Shown piece by piece: positions 33,492-41,956 of a stretch of DNA of 64,000 nt. This DNA comes from Ardenticatenaceae bacterium (lineage in GTDB: Bacteria; Chloroflexota; Anaerolineae; Promineifilales; Promineifilaceae). Both the position numbers and the translations under genes were made by a program. Position 1 is the stretch's first letter. The number at the start of each line of letters is the position of its first letter. The stretch is taken from assembly GCA_030065875.1 (NCBI GenBank), contig JASJCR010000018.1, positions 62,001-126,000 on the forward strand, given 5' to 3'. The notes below the pieces were generated by a model, which had not been told where the DNA came from, did not search any database, and saw nothing but the letters and a program-made list of their open reading frames with translations.

Positions 33492-34304
33492 CTTCCCTAA
33501 TTCGGCCGATCGTTTGTAAGCGGCCATGATGCCCTGGGCCAACGTCGCCCGCAGGTTGCCCTGTTCGAGGGCGAAGAGCCCGGCCGCGGTGGTGCCCCCG
33601 GGGGACGTCACCTGGTTGCGCAGTTGGGCGATGTGAATGCCGCTTTCCCGGGCGTAGAGGGCGGAGCCCACGACGGTTTGGATGACGATTTGTTCGGCCA
33701 CCGGCCGGGTAAATCCCATTTGCACGCCGGCATCGATCATCGCTTCCAATATTAAAAAGACATACCCCGGTCCAGAACCGTTAATCGCCGTGGCCATGTC
33801 GAGATATTTCTCTTCGGCCACATAAGCCGCCTGGCCACAACCGGTTAAAATCGCTTCGGCCGCCTGAGCTTGAGCATCGGTCACCTGCTCGGCCGCTGTC
33901 CAGATGGTCATGCCTTCCCCCACCATAGCCGGGGTATTGGGGATGGAGCGCACGATGGCCGGGTGCTCGAGGCTGTGTTCGATTGTCTCGATCGTGATAC
34001 CGGCCATAATGGACAGCACCAGGGTGTGGTTTTTAAAATGACCGCGCACCCCGGCCGCCGCCGTAGCAAAATATTGCGGTTTAACCGCCAGGATCACCAC
34101 ATCGGCGTCCAAGGCGGCCTCCCAGTTGCTGGTGGTCGTGCGAACCCCGTATTTTTCTGCCAGATGAACCAGTCGGTCGTGATTGATATCGGCCGCCAAA
34201 ATTTGTGAGGGTTGCACAACTTCTTTGCGCAGCAGCCCGGCAAAAATCGCTTCCGCCATATTTCCGCTGCCGATAAATGAGATGGTCTGATTTTTAAGAG
34301 ACAT
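33489..34304 (-). CDS. proC: Pyrroline-5-carboxylate reductase
   Basis: ProC reduces pyrroline-5-carboxylate to proline with NAD(P)H. The 271-residue protein has the Rossmann start FIGSGNMAEAIF (10-21), VILAVKPQ (about 70) and the C-terminal signature block from QVTSPGGTTAAGL (about 230). Family hallmarks IPNTPA and GSGPGYVFLILEA are present. The length is typical. Confidence 0.95.
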   Translation of the reverse strand: MSLKNQTISFIGSGNMAEAIFAGLLRKEVVQPSQILAADINHDRLVHLAEKYGVRTTTSNWEAALDADVVILAVKPQYFATAAAGVRGHFKNHTLVLSIMAGITIETIEHSLEHPAIVRSIPNTPAMVGEGMTIWTAAEQVTDAQAQAAEAILTGCGQAAYVAEEKYLDMATAINGSGPGYVFLILEAMIDAGVQMGFTRPVAEQIVIQTVVGSALYARESGIHIAQLRNQVTSPGGTTAAGLFALEQGNLRATLAQGIMAAYKRSAELGK

Positions 34305-34317
34305 GTTAGGTTAACAG

Positions 34318-34450
34318 TTACCGGTTATTAGTTATTGGTTTATTAGTTTATTGGTATATTGGGGTTGGTTGTAATATGCCATTATACCAATACACAAATA
34401 TACCAATAATCAATAACTAATACCCAATAACCAACAACAATTAACCAGTA
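34318..34450. repeat. TATTAGTTATTGG / CCAATAATCAATA inverted arms
   Basis: Units like TTATTAGTTATTGGTTTATT are followed, after GGTTGGTTGTAATATGCC, by the inverse ACCAATACACAAATATACC and ATAATCAATAACTAATA. It spans the gap between the GNAT gene and proC. The right arm reaches the GNAT stop region. Confidence 0.75.
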
Positions 34451-35331
34451 ACTATTAATTGAGGAGGCTCAAATCGCTGTGTTTTGCTTTGCTTGGTTAG
34501 CACGTAGAAGACGCGGTGGCCGAACTCGTTGGTTGTGCGAGTGACGTCTGAAAAAATGTATCCACGTGAGAAATAAGCTGAAAAAATCGCTTTGGCGTGG
34601 ATCCGCCATGATTTTTCAAGTTCGGGGTTTTGCTGCCCCATTTTTTTTATATTACCCGGAATTTCCAGCAGAATTTGTTCATGATCCACCACGTTAAATC
34701 GCCTTGGAGGGACGACGAGGCCACTCTCGGCCGTTGTTGTGGGGTTGGCAATGGGGACTTCTCGGGAGAGATAGCCATCGAGCAGGACGATCGGTCTTGT
34801 TTGATTGAGCCGCTTCTCGACATATTGTGAATCGATCCACCACTCAAGCAGGCAGCGATGGCGCAGCGGACCGTACCAGTCGGGCAAAAAAGTACCGGTA
34901 ATCCCGCCGAGGTGACCCAAGTTAAGCCAGCCGTTGCGCCCCATCAGTGGATCGAAGGTCCAGGTCATGAGGTTGATGCCGCGCTGGCGGCACCGCTCGC
35001 GCTGGGCCAACTTGAGCCGCCGGCCGATACCCATGCTTTGATAGTCGGGGAGGACTCCCAGCTGATGGGAATAAAGCTGCAGCCGCTCCGCGGGCGGGAG
35101 GTTTGCCCGCTCATCCTGATAGGGGATCGCCCCCAAGATGCCAAACGCATAGCCTATTAGCTGATCCCGATCAAACGCCCCGACGGCAATTCCTCCGCTG
35201 TATCGAGCGGTTTTCATAAATTCCCACGGAACGAGGGAGCGCTGATCTCGGCTCCAGGCTACCGTTTGAACTCGCTCTATCTGCCGAAACTCTTCTGTGC
35301 CGGATAGATCGCGAATGATAATCGAATCCAT
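34441..35331 (-). CDS. GNAT family acetyltransferase, predicted
   Basis: The 296-residue protein has an N-terminal GNAT domain: RDQLIGYAFGILG (about 55), then QLGVLPDYQSMGIGRRLKLAQRE (about 90-112), with the acetyl-CoA loop QSMGIGR. The C-terminal half, with MTWTFDPLMGRNGWLNLGHLGG, matches uncharacterised GNAT proteins of this size. The substrate is unknown. I prefer the ATG at 35331; a longer start at 35367 is possible. Confidence 0.75.
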   Translation of the reverse strand: MDSIIIRDLSGTEEFRQIERVQTVAWSRDQRSLVPWEFMKTARYSGGIAVGAFDRDQLIGYAFGILGAIPYQDERANLPPAERLQLYSHQLGVLPDYQSMGIGRRLKLAQRERCRQRGINLMTWTFDPLMGRNGWLNLGHLGGITGTFLPDWYGPLRHRCLLEWWIDSQYVEKRLNQTRPIVLLDGYLSREVPIANPTTTAESGLVVPPRRFNVVDHEQILLEIPGNIKKMGQQNPELEKSWRIHAKAIFSAYFSRGYIFSDVTRTTNEFGHRVFYVLTKQSKTQRFEPPQLIVTG

Positions 35332-35463
35332 AGATACTGCTGAATCCTGATTGTTTACTGCGAGCATAGGATTGGTTCAGGGCCAACAAATAGCGCACGG
35401 CCGCATCACATTTTGAAGCCGCACGGATCGACAAGAAAAGCAAAAACTATTCAAAAATAAATT

Positions 35464-35532
35464 ATCCGCAGATTACGCAGATGGCCGCAGATTTTTCTCT
35501 GTAATCTGCGAAAATCTGCGCAATCTGCGGAC
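35464..35532. repeat. ATCTGCGAAAATCTGCG dispersed repeat
   Basis: CCGCAGATTACGCAGATGG and TAATCTGCGAAAATCTGCGC form inverted arms around ATTTTTCTC. A relative is at 25668-25746. It lies in the promoter-side gap of the GNAT gene. Confidence 0.7.
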
Positions 35533-35563
35533 AAAATATTTTAGAAAAGTTTCTGTAAACCAC

Positions 35564-35602
35564 TTAACTCAGGTTGCGACCATGTTACGCAACCTGAGTT
35601 AA
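35564..35602. terminator. Perfect 15-bp hairpin after the prepilin peptidase gene
   Basis: TTAACTCAGGTTGCG pairs perfectly with CGCAACCTGAGTTAA around ACCATGTTA. It lies about 60 bases past the stop of the minus-strand peptidase gene. A shorter relative, AGGCTGCG...CGCAGCCT with loop GGCTTATTA, is at 38243-38267. It may be a repeat-derived terminator; the flanking T-run is weak. Confidence 0.55.
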
Positions 35603-35660
35603 ATTTTAACAATTTGAAATCGTGGTTTTTTAACTGTGCCCAGTGTAAGGCAAATTGCTG

Positions 35661-36410
35661 TCAGCCAAAGTACCAGTCAACAATTTGTGGACCCCATAGT
35701 AGCATAACCATACCGGCCGTGGCTAGAAATTCACCGTATGGGATGCGACTGCGCCGGTGGAGAACGCGGGCGAGGATGAGAATAAAGCTGATGATGCCAC
35801 CCAATAAAATCCCCAAAATTAAGGCAAACAAAATAAATTCAAAGCCGAGCATGGCCCCCATCGTCATGGAGAGGGTTACATCGCCAAATCCAAGGGCCCC
35901 GGGTCCAAAGGTGAGGTTTCCGATCCAGTAAAGAACGTAGAAGAATACAAAGCCCACGGCCGCACCAACGAGGGCGGACAGCCAGGTGTTTCCATTTTCC
36001 ATTAAAGGGCTCAGGGCGATGGCCAGCAGCGTCGTGGGGAACGTCACGATGTGCAAAATGAGGCGGTGCTCCATATCAATGACGATGACCAAAATCAATA
36101 TGGCGAAGTAGAAGGCGGTTATCAAAAGACCCGGCCAGGTCGAGAAGAAAAAGGGTAGAACGGCAAACACCACGGCGGTACCGATTTCGACAAGAAGGGT
36201 CCGTCGTCTTTCCGCCTCACCACAGTTGGGGCACTGTCCCCGATGCAAAATAGCGCGCGTCAAGCCCAGCCAGCCGCTCGGCGCGTGCTTGTAACCGCAG
36301 TTTGGACAGTGGGGCATTTGCACGGCCCGTCGTTTTGGCAAATCATCCGCCAGAGCATTGATGACGCCACCAACAAGAAAACCGATAATGGCAAATAATA
36401 AATTAATCAT
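35661..36410 (-). CDS. pilD: Type IV prepilin peptidase / leader peptidase (A24)
   Basis: This membrane aspartyl protease cuts the leader of type IV pilin-like proteins. The 249-residue protein keeps both catalytic aspartates: D112 in VIDMEHRLI and D177 in GFGDVTL. The zinc-type CPNC pair is present twice (35-38 and 60-63), and there are about seven to eight membrane segments. It is slightly shorter at the N-terminus than PilD, so a methylase function is uncertain. TATAAT seven bases before the ATG suggests a leaderless mRNA. Confidence 0.9.
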   Translation of the reverse strand: MINLLFAIIGFLVGGVINALADDLPKRRAVQMPHCPNCGYKHAPSGWLGLTRAILHRGQCPNCGEAERRRTLLVEIGTAVVFAVLPFFFSTWPGLLITAFYFAILILVIVIDMEHRLILHIVTFPTTLLAIALSPLMENGNTWLSALVGAAVGFVFFYVLYWIGNLTFGPGALGFGDVTLSMTMGAMLGFEFILFALILGILLGGIISFILILARVLHRRSRIPYGEFLATAGMVMLLWGPQIVDWYFG

Positions 36411-36417
36411 GAGGATG

Positions 36418-36423
36418 ATTATA
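36418..36423 (-). promoter_or_regulatory. -10 box for a leaderless prepilin peptidase mRNA
   Basis: TATAAT on the minus strand ends seven bases before the ATG at 36408-36410, with no separate ribosome site. Confidence 0.45.
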
Positions 36424-36456
36424 AATGATGTGGGTGGGGGAGGAAATGGGAAAAAA

Positions 36457-36593
36457 GACCATAGATCATAGACCTCAGACTACAGACCACAGACCTCAGG
36501 ATATATTTATTGACGAAAGCAAATCCGCGCCTCGTGTACAATCCTCTGAAGTCTGTAGTCTGAGGTCTGTGGTCTGCCTGTGGTCTGAAGTCT
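36457..36593. repeat. Long CAGAC-family element with inverted arms
   Basis: The left arm, to about 36498, repeats CAGACTACAGACCACAGACC. The right arm, from about 36545, repeats TCTGAAGTCTGTAGTCTGAG. The 45-base centre contains GCAAATCCGCGCCTCGTGT, whose inverse resembles TTTTGCACCGGGCGCGGTTT beside the arm at 41756, so the centre may belong to the element. Confidence 0.8.
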
Positions 36594-36604
36594 TCGAAAT
36601 GGGG

Positions 36605-36610
36605 TATAAT
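36605..36610 (+). promoter_or_regulatory. -10 box ahead of the TPP riboswitch
   Basis: Perfect TATAAT about 20 bases before the aptamer. The -35 region falls in the end of the CAGAC repeat and is not consensus. Confidence 0.5.
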
Positions 36611-36627
36611 AGATTTCACAATTAAAT

Positions 36628-36724
36628 ATCCGCGGGTGCTGGGTAAAACCCGGCTGAGATACGGTGTGTGACAGCGTGAACCGATGACCTGATCCAGATA
36701 ATACTGGCGTAGGCAATTTTGAGA
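36628..36724 (+). ncRNA. TPP riboswitch (THI element)
   Basis: The conserved aptamer is readable. GGGTGCT lies near the 5' end, then GGCTGAGATAC, then the variable arm, then ACCTGATCCAGATAATACTG and GCGTAGG. These match the thiamin-pyrophosphate aptamer (CUGAGA and CCUGAUC..GAUAAU.C signature). It is followed by an intrinsic terminator, so it should switch transcription off when TPP is bound. Confidence 0.93.
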
Positions 36725-36730
36725 ACGCTC

Positions 36731-36769
36731 AGCCTCCTACCGATTAAACAGGATCAGGGGGCTTTTTTT
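36731..36769 (+). terminator. Terminator of the TPP riboswitch
   Basis: AGCCTCCT pairs with AGGGGGCT (one G-U pair) around a 17-base loop, followed by seven T. It is the expression platform of the TPP aptamer just upstream. Confidence 0.88.
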
Positions 36770-36862
36770 ATGCCTGCTAAGGTTTCACAGCAGTTAATTG
36801 GATCATATTAAAAACCAGCCGCGGCTGACTGAAAAGAAAGTGATTAAAAACGCCAGAAAAGC

Positions 36863-36946
36863 GCTGGCTGAGCCTGTCGAAGCCGAAGCGGATCAACAAA
36901 TAAAACTTTCCGTTTTGATCCGACTCAGCCTTCGACAGGCTCAGGC
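36863..36946. repeat. GGCTGAGCCTGTCGAAG inverted repeat
   Basis: GGCTGAGCCTGTCGAAGCC and CTTCGACAGGCTCAGGC, with GGATCAA and TTGATCC inside, form a long hairpin between the riboswitch and its gene. A second, shorter copy is at 38163-38214. This motif is widely dispersed in bacterial genomes. Confidence 0.85.
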
Positions 36947-36998
36947 ATCGTCTTCAATGAGTTTTTAAACACGATTCACTTGAAATTGAGGAGAGAAA

Positions 36999-38042
36999 AT
37001 GAAGAAGGGACTTTTTTTACTGGTGGCGATACTGTGGGCAATAGCGGGCTGCGGCACGTCACAGACGGCCGAGCCGGTAAATCTGGTGTTGATGACCCAC
37101 GACAGTTTTGAAATCGGCGCGGAAACGCTGGCCCAGTTTAGCGAAGAAACCGGCATAACCGTTGAAATTTTTAAGGCGGGGGATGCCGGTGAAATGGTCA
37201 ACAAGGCGGTATTGGCCAAGGATGCTCCCCTGGCGGACGTCTTGTTTGGGGTGGACAATACCTTTTTGAGCCGGGCGTTGGATAATGATATTTTCCTGCC
37301 TCATGAATCGGAGGCGCTGGCCGTGATTTCACCTGAACTGCGGCTTGACGAGCAAAACCGGGCGATTCCCATCGACTACAGCGATGTTTGCCTCAATTAT
37401 GACAGGGGGTGGTTTGCCGATGCCGGTATCGCTCCGCCAGCTGACCTGGAAGATTTAATTGATCCGGTTTATGCGGGGTTGACCGTGGTGCAGAATCCGG
37501 CCACCTCGAGCCCGGGTCTGGCGTTTTTGTTGGCGACGATCGACACTTACAGTGAAGGCGGGTATCTCGATTACTGGGCGGCGCTGGTCGAAAACGACGT
37601 GCTGGTCACCAGCGGTTGGGAAGACGCGTATTTTGGCCAGTTTACCGGCGCTTCCGACGGGGACCGGCCGATTGTGGTCAGCTACGCCAGCAGCCCACCG
37701 GCCGAAGTGTTGTTTGCCGACCCGCGCCCTGAGGAGGCCCCCACCGCCTCGGTGACCGCACCGGGTTCATGTTTTCGGCAGATCGAATTTGCCGGTATTT
37801 TGAACGGGACGGAGCATAGCGAAGCGGCCGGTCAGCTGATTGACTTTATGTTAAGTAAAACGTTCCAGGATGATATCCCCCTCAACATGTTTGTTTATCC
37901 GGCCAGCACCGAAGCCACTTTGCCGGAGGAGTTTGTGACCTTCGGTCAGCTGGCCGAGCAGCCGGCCGTGCTTGACCCGGCCGCCATCGCGGAAAATCGG
38001 GAGAAGTGGATTGAGGCTTGGACGGAAACAGTTTTAAGGTAA
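36999..38042 (+). CDS. Thiamine-binding-type ABC transporter lipoprotein
   Basis: The 347-residue protein is a periplasmic-type binding protein with a lipobox AIAGC (C18). It resembles TbpA/ThiB: LVLMTHDSFEI (about 30-40), DVLFGVDNTFLSRAL, IDYSDVCLNYD, NPATSSPGLAFLLATI and SGWEDAYFGQFTG. It would bind thiamine or a phosphate ester outside the membrane. The TPP riboswitch 230 bases upstream supports this. No permease (thiP) or ATPase (thiQ) follows, so they must be elsewhere. GAGGAGAG precedes the ATG. Confidence 0.9.
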   Translation: MKKGLFLLVAILWAIAGCGTSQTAEPVNLVLMTHDSFEIGAETLAQFSEETGITVEIFKAGDAGEMVNKAVLAKDAPLADVLFGVDNTFLSRALDNDIFLPHESEALAVISPELRLDEQNRAIPIDYSDVCLNYDRGWFADAGIAPPADLEDLIDPVYAGLTVVQNPATSSPGLAFLLATIDTYSEGGYLDYWAALVENDVLVTSGWEDAYFGQFTGASDGDRPIVVSYASSPPAEVLFADPRPEEAPTASVTAPGSCFRQIEFAGILNGTEHSEAAGQLIDFMLSKTFQDDIPLNMFVYPASTEATLPEEFVTFGQLAEQPAVLDPAAIAENREKWIEAWTETVLR

Positions 38043-38082
38043 GAGACCACAGACTACAGACGACAGACTTCAGACCACAGAT
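38042..38082. repeat. CAGAC-family left arm
   Basis: GACCACAGACTACAGACGAC then AGACTTCAGACCACAG, in one orientation only. Its inverse counterpart is at 38873-38905, beyond the four-helix-bundle gene. Confidence 0.75.
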
Positions 38083-38162
38083 TGGTGGTTGGGTGGGCAA
38101 AATTTATAATTTTGACGTTATATAAAGTGTTAGGGCAGGATTCATCAATTAAGCGGTACGAC

Positions 38163-38346
38163 TTTCGACAGGCTCTGGCTCCAAGTTTTGGTGGTGGCTG
38201 AGCCTGTCGAAGGCACAAACGATTTGCGATTACGTTTAACGCAGGCTGCGGGCTTATTACGCAGCCTCCAAAGCTGAGGTGAGCTATTTGTGACGAATCA
38301 TATGTCATTCCGAGCGTCAGCGAGGAATCCCGTCGAGTTGCACTTA
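38163..38346. repeat. Cluster of dispersed elements
   Basis: 38163-38214 holds a TTTCGACAGGCTCTGGC / GGCTGAGCCTGTCGAA hairpin. 38243-38267 is the AGGCTGCG hairpin related to 35564. 38303-38346 is a copy of the GTCATTCCGAGCGTCAGCG element also at 28459. The 470 bases between the lipoprotein and the next gene hold no other gene. Confidence 0.75.
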
Positions 38347-38509
38347 TGAATCCTTAGCCAAGACATTTTAGAATCTTGCTGACAAAAATCTGCATGGATG
38401 AAAGCTGGTGTGACTCTTTGTGATACTCTGCCCAAATCGGTGGCATTTGCGGTCAATTTCTTTCAACTTCTATGGGGATTTGCCGCCTGAATTTTAATAA
38501 GGAGCATGC

Positions 38510-38875
38510 ATGACATTCAAGTTTGAGAAACTGCACGTTTGGCAGCGAAGTGTTGCCCATGCCGAGAAACTCATTCAGTTGTCGCACGCCATACCAAAGA
38601 TTTATCGATTTTCGATTGGAGATCAATTAAGGCGGGCGGCTTTATCTGTACCAACCAACATCGCCGAGGGATCGGGTCGGGGACTCGTAAAAGATCAGGC
38701 GAATTTCTATCGTATAGCCAAAGGGTCGATCCACGAAGTAGCCACGATTCTCACGATTATGCATCGACTACAATTGATTCCAGAAGAGGAGTTTAAAATA
38801 TATTATGATGAATCGAACCAAATCGCCGCCATGCTGGGCGGCCTCATGAAACCGCGCAACCTGACCAAGCGCTGA
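38510..38875 (+). CDS. Four-helix-bundle protein (23S rRNA intervening-sequence type)
   Basis: The 121-residue protein matches the S23/IVP four-helix-bundle family: FEKLHVWQRSVAHAEKL (about 4-20), GDQLRRAALSVPTNIAEGSG (about 37-56) and FYRIAKGSIHEVATILTI (about 66-83). Relatives are encoded in rRNA intervening sequences but are also common as free genes. Their function is unknown. It is flanked by the two arms of a CAGAC repeat and by other dispersed repeats, which suggests it arrived as a unit. Confidence 0.88.
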   Translation: MTFKFEKLHVWQRSVAHAEKLIQLSHAIPKIYRFSIGDQLRRAALSVPTNIAEGSGRGLVKDQANFYRIAKGSIHEVATILTIMHRLQLIPEEEFKIYYDESNQIAAMLGGLMKPRNLTKR

Positions 38876-38905
38876 AGTCTGTGGTCTGGAGTCTGATGTC
38901 TGAAG
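38873..38905. repeat. CAGAC-family right arm
   Basis: TGAAGTCTGTGGTCTGGAGT then CTGATGTCTGAAG, inverse to the arm at 38042-38082. Confidence 0.75.
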
Positions 38906-38918
38906 GGAACATACGTGC

Positions 38919-38924
38919 TACAAT
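38919..38924 (+). promoter_or_regulatory. -10 box for a leaderless dinG-like mRNA
   Basis: TACAAT ends seven bases before the ATG at 38932. There is no ribosome site between them. Confidence 0.45.
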
Positions 38925-38931
38925 CTGAACC

Positions 38932-41754
38932 ATGACTACCTATGTAATCGTTGATCTCGAAACCACCGGTTTAGACGCCCGGCGCAACAGTATTTTGGAG
39001 TTTGCCGGGCTGGTGCTTGAAGACGGTGAAGTCATCGATGAATTTGAGACCCTGCTCCGGCCGCAGGACAAAATCTCCGCTGAAATTACCGAAATTACCG
39101 GCATCACCCCGGAGATGGTTGAAGACGCACCCAGCCTTTTTGCGGTGCGGGCCCGCATTCGTCGCCTGCTGAGCGATTATCCGCTGGTGGGACACAACGT
39201 CGGTTTTGACGCCGGGTTCCTCCATCAGGACAACATTGGCCTGACCAACCCGCCCATCGACACCTTGACTCTGGCCACCATTTTGCTCCCCGGGCTGCCG
39301 CGCTACAATCTGGAATTTTTAGCCATCCACCTGAACCTGCCGCTGCCCGAGGGCGGGCAAGATCATCGCGCGATGTCAGACGCGCTGCTCACGGCCGAGC
39401 TGCTCATGATTTTGCGCGAGCGGGCCTTACAGCTCGATATGGCAGTGCTGAGCGAAATTGTAGAGGCCGGGACGCGGGTCAGCTGGCCGGAGGCGATCTT
39501 TTTTGAGGAGGCGCTCAAGCTCAAGGCCAAAACCGCCTTCTCCGGGAATGGCGGCCGCGCCCCCCGGAGAGGAAAACGGCTCAACGAATTGTTTAAGCCA
39601 GGCGTGCCGGATGGCCGGCCGCCGGTCGAACAAGAGGATATTGAGCTCATTCCCGGGGAGCTCATTTTTGATATGTTTGGCCCGGAGGGAAACTTTAGCC
39701 GCACATTTCCAAACTTTGAATATCGCGATCAGCAGATTGACATGGTGGCCGCCCTTGTCGACGCCTTTAACACCGGCCGCCATCTGATGGTTGAAGCGGG
39801 CACCGGGACCGGTAAAAGTGTGGGGTATTTGCTGCCGGCCGCCTTTTGGGCGGTGCAAAACGGCCGGCGGGTGGTGGTTTCAACCAACACCATCAACCTG
39901 CAGGATCAGCTGGTCGAAAAAGATATTCCGGCGCTCAAGCAGGTGCTCCCGTTTGAATTTAGGACGGCGATTCGCAAAGGGCGCAGCAACTATGTGTGTA
40001 CCCGACTTTTCCAGCAGCTGCGCCATCGCGGCGTGACCGGCGTCAGCGAAATGCCCCTTTACGCCCGTTTGCTGGTGTGGCTGCCGCAGACCGACAGTGG
40101 GGATGTGGCTGAAATCTCGCTGCGCAGCTTTGATGAGCGCATGATGTGGTCGCGTCTCAGCGCCGACAACGACGTTTGCAAGCAGGACAACTGTGTCGAA
40201 AACCGCTGTCCCCGCTATATTGCTCAGAAACGAGCTGAGCACGCCCATATCGTCATCGTCAATCACGCCCTGCTGCTCTCCGATTTGGCCAACGAGAATC
40301 ACATCTTGCCCCCCTTCAAAGATTTAATTATAGACGAGGCCCATCATCTGGAGCCGGCCGTCACCGACGGTTTGAGTTTTGAAGCGGACCGCCGCTTTTT
40401 GGAGCGCGTTGTTGAAGATATTATTCGCGGCCGGGGGGGCTTGCTGACCGAGCTGACCGGCAAAACCAACATCATTCCCCCTGGTCAGCGGGCCGCTCTG
40501 GATAAGGCGGTTGAGGCCATTCGGCGGAACGCGGAGCTGGCCAGGACCCGAATCGAAGAATTTTTCACCACCCTCTCCTTCTTTTTGAGCGATCGACAAA
40601 ATGGAAATCAGCGATTTGCCGAGCAAATTCGGCTGACCTCCGATGTCCGCTATCAACCGGCGTGGGATGAGGTAGAGATCGCCTGGGATGATCTCAACAA
40701 ACCGCTTCACCAGGTGACCAAAAATCTCAAAAAAGTAGAGGAAGGGGTGGCCGATCTGGCGGAACATTTTGAGATCGAAGATTCTGATTTGCTGGTTCAA
40801 CTTATCGCCTCTTCTTATAAAGGGGTGGATGAAACCCGGACCAACATCGACAACATCGTCTCCAACCCGGATGAAGGGTATATTTACTGGGTCGAGCTCA
40901 TGCGCGACCGCATTTCACTGCACGCCGCGCCGCTGCACGTCGGGCCGCTGGTGGAAGAGTACATCTTTCACGAGAAAGAGACCGTGGTCTTGACGTCGGC
41001 CACCATGCGCACCGCGCCGCTGATGGGTGATGAGGAACCGAATTTTGAGTACATGAAGGCTCGCCTGCACGCCCAGGAGACCGATGAACTGGCGGTGGGA
41101 TCGCCATTTGACTACCCGGCCAACTCGCTCCTGTATCTCGTTTCCGATATGCCGGAGCCCAACCAGCCGGGGTATCAGCGGTATGTGGAGCAGGCGATCT
41201 TAGACACGGCCGTCACCCTGGAAGGGCGAACGATGGCCCTGTTTACCTCCTACCGGCAGCTCAAGCAGACCGCAGACGCCCTAAAAGGCCCTTTGGCCAA
41301 AGAGGGTATCACGCTCCTGGCTCAGACCCAGGGTGGGTCGCGGCAGCAGCTCACCGAGCTCTTTCGCGATGCCGGTACCAAGACCGTTCTGCTGGGTACC
41401 CGCTCCTTTTGGGAGGGGGTAGACGTGCCGGGCATGGAGCTTTCGGCCGTGGTGTTGGTCAAGATCCCCTTTGATGTGCCTTCAGATCCGGTTTTTGCCG
41501 CCCGATCTGAGACCTTTGAAAATTCCTTTTTTCAATACTCTGTCCCGGAGGCGATTTTGCGCTGGCGGCAGGGATTTGGCCGTCTTATTCGCCGCAAGGA
41601 TGATGAAGGGGTGGTCCTGGTGCTCGACAAGCGGGTCATTTCCAAGCGGTATGGGCAGGCGTTTATCGATTCGCTGCCGGAGAGCACCACGATTCGCCAG
41701 CCGGCCGGTAGGATATCGGAGCTGCTGGTGCGATGGTTCAACCGGGCACGGTAG
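38932..41754 (+). CDS. dinG: DinG-like helicase fused to a DnaQ-type exonuclease
   Basis: The 940-residue protein begins with a DEDD 3'-5' exonuclease: VDLETTG (8-14), VGHNVGFDAGF (about 86) and QDHRAMSDA (about 143). An XPD/DinG superfamily 2 helicase follows: Walker A in EAGTGTGKS (about 286-294), an Fe-S-type cysteine set (CTR, then CKQDNC and NRC, about 350-425), DEAHH (about 467), and C-terminal motifs GTRSFWEGVDVPG and RWRQGFGRLIRR. Such fusions occur in Gram-positive-type DinG. It probably processes DNA structures in repair. Confidence 0.92.
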   Translation: MTTYVIVDLETTGLDARRNSILEFAGLVLEDGEVIDEFETLLRPQDKISAEITEITGITPEMVEDAPSLFAVRARIRRLLSDYPLVGHNVGFDAGFLHQDNIGLTNPPIDTLTLATILLPGLPRYNLEFLAIHLNLPLPEGGQDHRAMSDALLTAELLMILRERALQLDMAVLSEIVEAGTRVSWPEAIFFEEALKLKAKTAFSGNGGRAPRRGKRLNELFKPGVPDGRPPVEQEDIELIPGELIFDMFGPEGNFSRTFPNFEYRDQQIDMVAALVDAFNTGRHLMVEAGTGTGKSVGYLLPAAFWAVQNGRRVVVSTNTINLQDQLVEKDIPALKQVLPFEFRTAIRKGRSNYVCTRLFQQLRHRGVTGVSEMPLYARLLVWLPQTDSGDVAEISLRSFDERMMWSRLSADNDVCKQDNCVENRCPRYIAQKRAEHAHIVIVNHALLLSDLANENHILPPFKDLIIDEAHHLEPAVTDGLSFEADRRFLERVVEDIIRGRGGLLTELTGKTNIIPPGQRAALDKAVEAIRRNAELARTRIEEFFTTLSFFLSDRQNGNQRFAEQIRLTSDVRYQPAWDEVEIAWDDLNKPLHQVTKNLKKVEEGVADLAEHFEIEDSDLLVQLIASSYKGVDETRTNIDNIVSNPDEGYIYWVELMRDRISLHAAPLHVGPLVEEYIFHEKETVVLTSATMRTAPLMGDEEPNFEYMKARLHAQETDELAVGSPFDYPANSLLYLVSDMPEPNQPGYQRYVEQAILDTAVTLEGRTMALFTSYRQLKQTADALKGPLAKEGITLLAQTQGGSRQQLTELFRDAGTKTVLLGTRSFWEGVDVPGMELSAVVLVKIPFDVPSDPVFAARSETFENSFFQYSVPEAILRWRQGFGRLIRRKDDEGVVLVLDKRVISKRYGQAFIDSLPESTTIRQPAGRISELLVRWFNRAR

Positions 41755-41755
41755 A

Positions 41756-41840
41756 CTTCAGACCTCAGACTTCAGACTTCAGACTTCAGACGACAGAGGT
41801 TTTTGCACCGGGCGCGGTTTTGCCTTCCCAAAAAGCTATC
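41756..41840. repeat. CAGAC-family single arm plus element centre
   Basis: Five CTTCAGAC-type units are followed by GACAGAGGTTTTTGCACC and GGGCGCGGTTTTGCCTTCC. The latter resembles the inverse of the centre at 36500-36545. No right arm is seen, so this copy may be truncated. The remaining bases to 41956 hold the promoter region of the polysaccharide locus, but no clear -35/-10 pair. Confidence 0.65.
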
Positions 41841-41956
41841 TCCTCATGTTTGGGGCCTCAGTTTAGGTACCATCTTCCCAATTTTTATCCGCTTAAAGAA
41901 TAATCTGTTACCCTATGGATTCAGTTGAATTTAGAATTAATTTTTAGGCGGTTATC

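Noticed and set aside
36769-36812. A 13-codon frame right after the TPP terminator
   Set aside because: It has no ribosome site and starts inside the terminator T-run.
38510-38875. Evidence of a nearby 23S rRNA gene from the IVP-type protein
   Set aside because: No rRNA sequence surrounds it; it is one of the free-standing members of the family.
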